Shown one piece after another: positions 13,962 to 19,927 of a stretch of 19,927 nucleotides of DNA; the first letter of the stretch is position 1; the number at the start of each line of letters is the position of its first letter. The notes beneath the pieces were generated by a model. It was given only the letters and a program-made list of their open reading frames with translations, made no database searches and had not been told where the DNA came from. A program made the translations under genes and the position numbers. Source of the DNA: Verrucomicrobiota bacterium (lineage in GTDB: Bacteria; Verrucomicrobiota; Verrucomicrobiia; Limisphaerales; AV2); the NCBI GenBank assembly GCA_003219345.1, contig QHOP01000304.1, positions 1 through 19,927 on the forward strand, written 5' to 3'.

Positions 13962-15187
13962 ACGCGTTCCGCATTGTTTTCGTCTCGTTTCTTGTTTCGG
14001 AATTTGTGACCTGTGCCGCCGACTATTTCCCGGCCCCCGACAGCGCGGGCGGTTGGCGCACGGCGAAGGATGCGACGCAGGCGCGGGAACTTGCCGCAAT
14101 GGATTTGTCGAAGCTGGAGCAGGCGTGGGAGTTCACGCAGCGGTGCACGCAGAACGGCGGATTGCTCGTGGTGCGGCGCGGTTATCTGGTGTTCGAAAAG
14201 TATTTCGGGCGCGCGAGTCGCGACGCGAATCCGGACATGGCGTCCACGGGCAAGGCTTACACGAGCATCGCTTGCGGCATTATGCTGCGCGAGTTCCGCG
14301 ATAAAATCCCCGAAGGCCTCGACACAAAGGTGTTCACGGAAGCGTTCCTGCCCGAGGGGTTGCCGCTCGATGACGTGCGGCGGGCGGACATCACGCTGGG
14401 CCAGTTGTTGTGCATGACGGGCGGCTACAACGGCGAGGGGCAGTCGCCAACAGCCGTCGTGATGGGAAAGGCGTTTCCGCTCAAGGCCGTGCCGGGTCAG
14501 AACATTCGCGACCTGGACACGTCATCACTCCGCTGCGCGATGTGGACGAACGCGGGCGCGGGTTATTCCTATTCCTCGCCGGAACCGCACATCGCGTCGA
14601 TGGTGCTGCGGCGCGTCACGGGAATGGAGTTGCAGGATTACATCAACGAGCGCTTGGCGAGGCCGATGGGTTGGGGCGCGTGGGGATATTGTCTGCATCG
14701 GGGCGACTTCACTATGCCGCACGCCAACGGCGCCGGGAGCATCGCGGTGCACGCGACGGATGCGCTGCGTTTCGGCTATTGCCTGCTGCGCGAGGGCAGG
14801 TGGGGCGACCGTCAACTCGTGCCGGCGGATTACATCGCGAAATGCAACCAGCCGTCGCCCTACAATCCGCATTGCCCGTTCACCCTGCAGTTCGAGCAGA
14901 ACTCGGACGGTCATGTGGCGGGCGCGCCGCGCGATGCGTTCTGGAAATCCGGCGCGGGCGGGTTCGGATTGCTCATTGTGCCGTCACTGGACCTGGTGAT
15001 TTACAAGATGGGCGGCAACAACGGGCAATATGATCCGACGCTTACTGGCCTGCCACAAGCGGAGCCGGATCATTCACGTGACGAGTGGAAGCCCATCCAG
15101 CGGACTCCTTTTCACGAAGGCAGTATGGGCGGCGATGACGGCCTGCGTCGCGTGTTGGAGATGGTCTGCGCAGCGGTGCGAGAGTGA
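13958..15187 (+). CDS. Secreted serine hydrolase, beta-lactamase/PBP-like (PF00144)
   Basis: The 409-residue protein starts at ATG 13958 with a signal peptide (MNAFRIVFVSFLVSEF, cleavage near residue 20-21). The catalytic motifs are visible: SxxK as S96-T-G-K99 in MASTGKAYTS, the Tyr motif as Y205-S-S in GYSYSSPEPH, and KSG at 330-332 in WKSGAGGFG. In between lie the typical LGQLLCMTGGYN and VLRRVTGMELQDYINERLAR. Members include esterases, D-aminopeptidases and penicillin-binding-like enzymes, so the substrate cannot be told. The start overlaps the stop of the decayed Doc toxin (ATGA). This means the gene is either read through from the toxin-antitoxin transcript or has a promoter inside that pseudogene. 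Confidence 0.85.
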   Translation: MNAFRIVFVSFLVSEFVTCAADYFPAPDSAGGWRTAKDATQARELAAMDLSKLEQAWEFTQRCTQNGGLLVVRRGYLVFEKYFGRASRDANPDMASTGKAYTSIACGIMLREFRDKIPEGLDTKVFTEAFLPEGLPLDDVRRADITLGQLLCMTGGYNGEGQSPTAVVMGKAFPLKAVPGQNIRDLDTSSLRCAMWTNAGAGYSYSSPEPHIASMVLRRVTGMELQDYINERLARPMGWGAWGYCLHRGDFTMPHANGAGSIAVHATDALRFGYCLLREGRWGDRQLVPADYIAKCNQPSPYNPHCPFTLQFEQNSDGHVAGAPRDAFWKSGAGGFGLLIVPSLDLVIYKMGGNNGQYDPTLTGLPQAEPDHSRDEWKPIQRTPFHEGSMGGDDGLRRVLEMVCAAVRE

Positions 15188-15223
15188 AGCGCTGATTGGC
15201 GGACAATCGCAACCGGCGCTGCC

Positions 15224-15337
15224 ATTTACAAGGAGCTCTGGCAGATCGAAACGGTTCTTCAACCCACTCAAGCAGCCGCTCAAGATCAAAACCTTCGTCG
15301 GGACCAATGCCAACGCGGTGTAGATTCAGATTGGGAC
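15224..15337 (+). pseudogene. IS4-family transposase C-terminal remnant
   Basis: The sequence encodes IYKELWQIET, then with a one-frame shift FFNPLKQPLKIKTFVGTNAN and AV, an in-frame TAG, and IQIGT. This matches the end of DDE transposases of the IS4 family, whose Y-x2-R-x3-E-x6-K signature is represented here with R changed to L and a frameshift between E and K. About 38 residues are left, with no terminal inverted repeats or target duplication visible. It is a dead scrap between the serine hydrolase and ada. Confidence 0.7.
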
Positions 15338-15344
15338 AGTAGTG

Positions 15345-16475
15345 TTACGACCCGGTCTCTGTCCTCGGCAGTGCCCCCTCCAGCTTGAGGAGCCGGCGTT
15401 TGCGCTCGACACCCCACCGATAGCCGCTGAGTTCGCCGTCGGTTTTGACCACCCGGTGGCACGGGACGATCACCGCGACGGGGTTGGTCGCGCAGGCGCG
15501 AGCGACCGCCCGCACCGCGGCGGGCTGCCCAATGCGCGCGGCGACCTCGGCGTAGCTCGCGGTCTGGCCGGCCGGAATTTCGCGCAGGGCCTGCCACACG
15601 CGCTGCTGAAAAGCGGTGCCTCGGATGTCCAGCGGTAGCTCGATCCTCCCGGCGGGATGCTCGAGGTGATCCACGATCGCGTTGACCCAGCCCTCGAAGG
15701 CGCCGTCGGCCTTTTCGATCGACGCTCCCGGAAAGTCTTCCCTTAACTCCCGCTCCAGCGCGGTTCGTTCGTTGCCGAAACGCACCGAGCAAATGCCGCG
15801 AGCGGTGCCCGCGACCAGCACGAGCCCCAGCGGGCTGGCCGCGACGGCGTATCGCATGGCGACGCCTCGGCCACCGCTCCGATATTGGCGCGGCGTCATG
15901 CCCAGCGTTTCGGAAGAACGCTCGTAGAAGCGGCTGCTGGAATTAAATCCGGCGCCATAGATGGCTTCGGTAACGGACCGTCGCGCGCGCAGTTCCGAGC
16001 GGACTCGTCCGGTCCGGTGCGCGGCAGCATACTGTCGCGGCGTGAGTCCAATCACGTTTTTGAAAACGCGATGGAAATGATAGCGGCTCAGTCCGACCGC
16101 TTTGGCCAGGGCATCCAGCGCGGGAAGCGACTCCGAAGTTTCGATGATGCGACACGCCTTTGCCGCAGCCTCCGCATGTCGCTCCCGCTGCGAGGCGCCG
16201 GCCGGCCGGCAGCGTTGGCAGGATCGAAATCCGGCGCGCTCGGCATCGGCGCAGGTGTAATGAAACGCGACGTTTTCGCGAAGCGCCAGCCGCGACGGAC
16301 ATGTTGGTCGGCAATAAACGCCGGTCGTGGCCACGGAATAAACGAACTGGCCGTCGGCCGCGGGATCCCGCCGTTGCACGGCAAGCCAGCGTTGCTCATT
16401 GGTGGTGTATGCGTGCCGTGCCGCGGCGCCGTTTTGATGAGCGCCGTTATTTCGAGAAGGTGCGTTCTGTTTCAT
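15345..16475 (-). CDS. ada: Ada: bifunctional DNA methylphosphotriester / O6-methylguanine methyltransferase and AraC-type regulator
   Basis: The 376-residue protein starts at ATG 16475 (MKQNAPSRNN); the frame remains open upstream, but that part is not family-like. The N-terminal Ada domain has the zinc and methyl-acceptor cysteines in TGVYCRPTCPSR (C55, C59) and RSCQRCRP (C86, C89). An AraC helix-turn-helix region follows (LDALAKAVGLSRYHFHRVF, LTPRQYAAAHR). The C-terminal MGMT domain carries the acceptor C339 in VIVPCHRVV with LSGYRWGVERKRRLL. Methyl transfer to the N-terminal cysteine turns the protein into an activator of alkylation-repair genes, including its own (established for E. coli Ada, 354 residues). 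All acceptor residues are present. It converges on the transposase scrap and diverges from the kinase gene. Confidence 0.93.
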   Translation of the reverse strand: MKQNAPSRNNGAHQNGAAARHAYTTNEQRWLAVQRRDPAADGQFVYSVATTGVYCRPTCPSRLALRENVAFHYTCADAERAGFRSCQRCRPAGASQRERHAEAAAKACRIIETSESLPALDALAKAVGLSRYHFHRVFKNVIGLTPRQYAAAHRTGRVRSELRARRSVTEAIYGAGFNSSSRFYERSSETLGMTPRQYRSGGRGVAMRYAVAASPLGLVLVAGTARGICSVRFGNERTALERELREDFPGASIEKADGAFEGWVNAIVDHLEHPAGRIELPLDIRGTAFQQRVWQALREIPAGQTASYAEVAARIGQPAAVRAVARACATNPVAVIVPCHRVVKTDGELSGYRWGVERKRRLLKLEGALPRTETGS

Positions 16476-16764
16476 GCGCGCACGATACAACAGTGGAACA
16501 AGGCTCGCACTCCGCCGGTTGCTTTCAAATTCGCGACTGGTCGGCTTGTGCTGCTGGAAGCGAAGTGTTCGCCCAAGCGCAACCACGAAAGCACATGTCG
16601 TTATCAGATTCAAGCCGTCACCCACTGTCATTTGGGGGTGGATTCACCTGTTCTCTCCGTTAGAATCGTCCTGATATGATCCACGTCGAAAGCGCGCACA
16701 ATCGACCAGCTTGACCGCGTTTGTCCGCAAACTGCGAATTTGCACGCCTTCGGATGAGGGCACC
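16476..16764. other. Divergent intergenic region between ada and kinase gene
   Basis: This stretch of about 290 bases holds no gene. A plausible plus-strand -10 box TATGAT lies at 16675-16680 with only a poor -35 (TCTCTC near 16652). AAAGCGCG at about 16689 resembles the E. coli Ada box, but it lies far from ada and on the kinase side. No terminator was seen. Confidence 0.3.
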
Positions 16765-18246
16765 GTGAAAGCTGACGCAACTGAATCATCGGCCGATAAA
16801 TATTCAGGACTCACCATTGATCTGGTTGGGCTGGGCAAAGTACAGCTTACTCACGTCCTGGAAAGCAACACCGAGACCAGGATTTACCACACGACTCAAC
16901 CTCGCGTTGTCGTCAAAATGTTTGATCTAAGCTGCGGGAAACCCGACGAGATCAGCTATGGTCCGTACATGAGCTTCGGCCTCGAATTGGCCAATTTCGA
17001 AGACATTCTGGGCACCGAGGATTTGAGACCGCTGGTGCCCGCCTATTACGGGGCGAACATCAATTATGATAAGAAGTACGCCTTTATTGCGATGGAATAC
17101 CTTGAGGGCCAGGACCTCAAATCGTGGTGTGCGGAGGCTTCCTCCGGCGGTTATGAGACCGAGTGGGTTGAAGAATTCAAAGAGGCCGTCTATGAAGCCT
17201 TGACCATCATGACGCGGTTTCATCGACACGGCATCATCCTGATCGACTTCAAGCCGGATAATATCATTCGCCTTAGAGAGCGAGGAATCAAGTTTGTTGA
17301 CCTGGGAGCTTTCTTTACACCGCGCCATTACGGTCAAACGGACAAATATGTTTATTCAACAACTCCCGATTATGCGGAATTGTTAATCGACGCATCGAAC
17401 GTCCAGGCGGGCGTGCCGCCAACGGAAGCGTCGGATATTTTTTCCGCCGGAGTCGCCCTTTTTGAGCTGGCGACAGGCGCCTCGCGGCTTGAGATTGAAG
17501 ACGGAACAGCGGATGAAATCCTGGGAAACCCGGCCATATTTCTTTTCCGGGACTCGCAAATCCGGGATCTTTGGCGCTCCTATCCGCATTTACGGGAGGT
17601 ATTTCCCCTGCTGGAAACGCAACTTAGAGAGAGGCGAATATTATTTTCCGAATTGTGGCATCTCCTGAAGGGATATGTGGCAAATAAGCTGCCCGACTGG
17701 GAGACATTGCCTGCGGAACAACGGGACCAGATCATCCTGGCCACTGGAACGACCTTTATTATGGAACAGCTTCCGCCGCGACTCCAGTGGTTAGCGGGTC
17801 CCATCGCCCAAGCCACAGTGCTGCGCAGCCTGCGGCTCAAAAAGGTCGCTGAGCTCATGCGCCTGATCGCGAATCCCGTGTCCGAATCTGTCCGAGAGGA
17901 TGTCGAGTGTCACAATTGCCTGATTCAAAATTTGCGCGACCTGGAGCGTTCTGTTGAGTTCGTCAACGGCTTGAATACGTGGGAAGCGAGATTGAATCCG
18001 ACCACCGGCCATTGGGCGGTTGCGATGCCTGTTGCCTGGGGACAACTGCTGGATAGCGCCCAGTTCACCTGCCTGAAGCAAACTTACAGCGATGAGCACG
18101 GACACAGGTATTTTCATATTGTTGGCGACCTGGAGGCGGATGCCTTTGAAGATGACAAACTGACATTGTGGCACCTCAAGCAGGACCATTTTGCCTGGCT
18201 TGGCGCAGCGGCCGGCGCTTCTCGCAGGCGCGGAGTGATTCAATGA
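16765..18246 (+). CDS. Protein-kinase-like protein with uncharacterised C-terminal region
   Basis: The protein has 493 residues from GTG 16765 (VKADATESSADKYSGLTIDL), which has GAGGG about seven bases upstream. The frame also opens at TTG 16711 without such a site. The kinase signs, in GTG numbering, are the ATP-binding Lys in RVVVKMFDL (K51), a hinge FIAMEYLEGQDLKSW, the catalytic loop HRHGIILIDFKPDNII (D161, K163, N166) and DLG in place of DFG (D179). The Gly-rich loop is degenerate (LGKVQLTHVLESNTETRIY). Further on, EASDIFSAGVALFELATG matches the kinase subdomain IX helix. From about residue 300 an unassigned region of nearly 200 residues follows (no transmembrane segment), ending in a probable beta-rich part. 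Activity is likely but unproven. The stop lies one base from the convergent NADH dehydrogenase stop. Confidence 0.75.
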   Translation: MKADATESSADKYSGLTIDLVGLGKVQLTHVLESNTETRIYHTTQPRVVVKMFDLSCGKPDEISYGPYMSFGLELANFEDILGTEDLRPLVPAYYGANINYDKKYAFIAMEYLEGQDLKSWCAEASSGGYETEWVEEFKEAVYEALTIMTRFHRHGIILIDFKPDNIIRLRERGIKFVDLGAFFTPRHYGQTDKYVYSTTPDYAELLIDASNVQAGVPPTEASDIFSAGVALFELATGASRLEIEDGTADEILGNPAIFLFRDSQIRDLWRSYPHLREVFPLLETQLRERRILFSELWHLLKGYVANKLPDWETLPAEQRDQIILATGTTFIMEQLPPRLQWLAGPIAQATVLRSLRLKKVAELMRLIANPVSESVREDVECHNCLIQNLRDLERSVEFVNGLNTWEARLNPTTGHWAVAMPVAWGQLLDSAQFTCLKQTYSDEHGHRYFHIVGDLEADAFEDDKLTLWHLKQDHFAWLGAAAGASRRRGVIQ

Positions 18247-18247
18247 A

Positions 18248-19525
18248 TCAATTCTTTGAGCGAGCTGCTTCGGATAACCCCGTCACGATCCGCGCGCCGC
18301 GTTTGTAGGCGAGGTAGGAGTAAGTCCATTGCAGCAGCACGGCCAGTTTGTTGCGAAAGCCGATGAGGAAGATCAGGTGGACGAACAACCAGGCGATCCA
18401 GGCCAGAAACCCAGTGAATTCCAGTTTCCCAATTTTGGCCACGGCGGCCGAGCGTCCGATCGTCGCCATCGTCCCTTTGTCCCAATACTTGAACGGCGGA
18501 CGAGCCGCGTGTCCAGCGCCAGGGTCCAACTCGTCCCGGATGATGCGCGCGATTTTTCGGGCCATCTGCATCGCTGCGGGTGAAACGCCGGGCACGGGCT
18601 TGCCGTCCTGGTCGAGCACGAGCGCCATATCGCCGATGGCGAAGACCTCGGGATGACCAGGCAGGCTGAGGTCCGGCTTCACCTTCACGCGGCCGGCGTG
18701 GTCGAGTTCGGTCCGCAGCTTCGGTGTGAGCGGGCTGGCGGACACACCCGCCGCCCAAATGATGTTCTCCGCTTCGATGATCTGGCCGTTCTCCGGCTCA
18801 ACGCGCCCCTGGGTGATGGTTTTGACTTTGGCGCCGACGCGGACTTCGACGCCGAGTTTTTCGAGTTGCCGCTGCGCGCTGGCGGAAAGCCCCGGCGGCA
18901 GATGAGCCAGCACGCGCGGGCCGGCTTCGATCAATATCACACGGGCTTGGGCAGGATCGATGCGCCGGAAATCCTTGCGCAACACCCTTCGCACGAGTTC
19001 CGCGAAGGCGCCGGCCAGTTCCACGCCGGTTGGCCCGCCGCCCACAACCACAATCGTCATGAGCCGGTCGCGCGTCATTGGGTCCGTTTCGTTCTCCGCC
19101 TTTTCAAACGCCAGCAGGATGCGGCGGCGAATGCGCAGCGCGTCGTCGAGGGATTTCAGCCCAGGCGCGAACTGTTCCCATTCCGGGTGCCCGAAATAAC
19201 TCGTCACGCCGCCGAGCGCCAGCACGAGGTAGTCGTAGGCCAGCGTGTTTTTTTCGAGGAAGACTTTTTTCTCCGCGAGATTGAAATCCACCACGGTGTC
19301 GAGCAACACCGTGACGCTGGGCCGGTTGGAGAGGATGGAGCGGACGGGCTGTGCGATTTCCGGCGCCGAGAGTCCGGCGGTGGCCACCTGATACAGCAGC
19401 GGTTGGAAGAGGTGATGATTTTGCCGATCCACCAGCGTGACGCGCGCCTGTGGATGGTTGAAGGCCTGGCAAAAGGTCAATCCACCGAAGCCCGCCCCCA
19501 GAACCACGATGTGTTTGGTTTCCAT
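18248..19525 (-). CDS. ndh: Type II NADH dehydrogenase (NDH-2), FAD-dependent
   Basis: The 425-residue protein starts at ATG 19525. The FAD-binding motif is GAGFGG at residues 10-15, with the typical HHLFQPLLYQVATAGLS (38-54) nearby. The NADH-binding motif is GGGPTG at 162-167, followed by IIWAAGV and VFAIGD (G298-D299). VSPAAMQMARKIA is the quinone-site helix (commonly AQxA; here AMQMA). The C-terminal membrane-binding part reads FLAWIAWLFVHLIFLIGFRN. The length is standard. NDH-2 oxidises NADH and passes electrons to quinone at the inner membrane face without proton pumping. It converges with the kinase gene, the two stops being one base apart, so no terminator fits between them. The promoter would lie in the repeat-containing region 19526-19712. 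Confidence 0.9.
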   Translation of the reverse strand: METKHIVVLGAGFGGLTFCQAFNHPQARVTLVDRQNHHLFQPLLYQVATAGLSAPEIAQPVRSILSNRPSVTVLLDTVVDFNLAEKKVFLEKNTLAYDYLVLALGGVTSYFGHPEWEQFAPGLKSLDDALRIRRRILLAFEKAENETDPMTRDRLMTIVVVGGGPTGVELAGAFAELVRRVLRKDFRRIDPAQARVILIEAGPRVLAHLPPGLSASAQRQLEKLGVEVRVGAKVKTITQGRVEPENGQIIEAENIIWAAGVSASPLTPKLRTELDHAGRVKVKPDLSLPGHPEVFAIGDMALVLDQDGKPVPGVSPAAMQMARKIARIIRDELDPGAGHAARPPFKYWDKGTMATIGRSAAVAKIGKLEFTGFLAWIAWLFVHLIFLIGFRNKLAVLLQWTYSYLAYKRGARIVTGLSEAARSKN

Positions 19526-19622
19526 GCCGAGTCAACGTTTAACGCCGCGGAGGGAAAAGCAAATTCGTGATTAAGGGATCGTCGCTAAATCGTGCAAGGC
19601 GTGTCATGAACCAGCCGGCGTA

Positions 19623-19695
19623 GTCGTCGCCGGAGCAAAGGAGACGGAGCGCGCGACAAAGAACGGGGTTTCCGCCTCCTTACGTCGGCGGCTGC
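19623..19695. repeat. Inverted repeat related to the element at 2986-3063
   Basis: Arm GTCGTCGCCGGAGCAAAGGA (from 19623) and arm TCCGCCTCCTTACGTCGGCG (from 19671, extending to 19695) pair imperfectly over about 25 bases. The right arm matches the right arm of the 2986-3063 repeat at 19 of 22 positions (GCCTC-TTAC-TCGGCGGCT). It therefore appears to be a second member of a dispersed family. It lies in the spacer upstream of the NADH dehydrogenase gene. Confidence 0.55.
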
Positions 19696-19712
19696 GGCGG
19701 AGAAAGAAACCA

Positions 19713-19927
19713 TCAGTGACTGAGCAGTTTGCGCAGCTCAAGGTCGGGATCCACCTCCGTCCGGCGCAGCAAGGTGTAGGTGCTCGCGCGCGTGATTTTG
19801 TCGCCCACGACCATTTTCCTCAGCGGGCCGAGCATTTCGAGTTCGACGTAAGCGAGCGGATCGGGGTTGGTGTAAAGTTCAGCGCTGCACCCTTCATCCG
19901 GATACTCTCCAAAGACTTTGCGCGGCG
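19713..19927 (-). CDS. C-terminal part of a hypothetical protein (possibly DUF4380-like), cut by the window edge
   Basis: The minus frame is open from the window edge to a TGA at 19713-19715, encoding 70 residues: KVFGEYPDEGCSAELYTNPD, then LAYVELEMLGPLRKMVVGDK and a helical end ELRKLLSH. The alternation of beta strands with TYTLLRRTE resembles the C-terminal beta domain of proteins that adjust or bind sugars, such as DUF4380 members, whose YVELELLGPL-type segment I recall. That match is tentative. Its start lies outside the window, so function and signal peptide cannot be judged. Confidence 0.6.
   Translation of the reverse strand, partial: PRKVFGEYPDEGCSAELYTNPDPLAYVELEMLGPLRKMVVGDKITRASTYTLLRRTEVDPDLELRKLLSH

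Noticed and set aside
15345..16631. Long form of Ada (428 residues)
   Set aside because: The extra 52 N-terminal residues are not Ada-like; ATG 16475 gives the normal layout.
18653..19570. 305-residue plus-strand open frame opposite the NADH dehydrogenase
   Set aside because: The minus strand has the FAD and NADH motifs; the plus frame has shadow composition rich in His, Arg and Glu.

Overview
The window looks like accessory-rich chromosome from a PVC-group bacterium, most likely Verrucomicrobia of the Pedosphaera/Limisphaera type. That assignment is inference. It rests on a PSCyt1/DUF1592-DUF1552 gene pair typical of Verrucomicrobia and Planctomycetes, Tat-exported amidohydrolases, moderately high GC in the core genes, and many short palindromic intergenic repeats. 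No RNA gene, CRISPR array or replication origin was seen.

Layout. 1-500: debris of defence-type genes (a possible methyltransferase tail, then an intact addiction antitoxin with a toxin cut off after 23 codons). 618-2470: two overlapping amidohydrolases. 2615-4282, minus strand: a BNR/Asp-box propeller gene broken near its 5' end, a nested inverted-repeat element, and an intact MoaD/ThiS-like gene. 4300-4900: repeats and a VOC-domain gene fragment. 4977-7634: a DUF1592 planctomycete-type cytochrome protein. 7740-8187: two overlapping small coiled-coil genes behind a probable leaderless promoter. 8211-8290: a second, decayed copy of the DUF1592 gene tail. 8636-11587, minus strand: an anti-phage SNIPE-type gene (membrane anchor, DUF4041, GIY-YIG nuclease) with an overlapping unnamed partner gene that carries a frameshift. 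11701-13056: DUF1552 protein. 13150-13355: two abutting palindromic elements. 13391-13961: an AbrB/MazE antitoxin and a Doc toxin that has lost its Fic active site. 13958-15187: serine hydrolase. 15224-15337: transposase scrap. 15345-16475, minus strand: Ada. 16765-18246: protein-kinase-like gene. 18248-19525, minus strand: type II NADH dehydrogenase. 19713-19927, minus strand: the 3' end of another gene.

How it fits together. DUF1592 and DUF1552 genes are normally neighbours. Here about 4 kb separates them, and that stretch holds the coiled-coil pair, a duplicated DUF1592 tail, a hairpin repeat and the SNIPE operon on the opposite strand, which is visibly more AT-rich. The simplest reading is a defence cargo inserted into a secreted-oxidation operon. 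Both toxin-antitoxin loci keep an intact antitoxin and have a broken toxin. The most promising undescribed item is the SNIPE partner gene (10498-11587), whose restored reading frame ends in an ATGA overlap with the SNIPE start codon.
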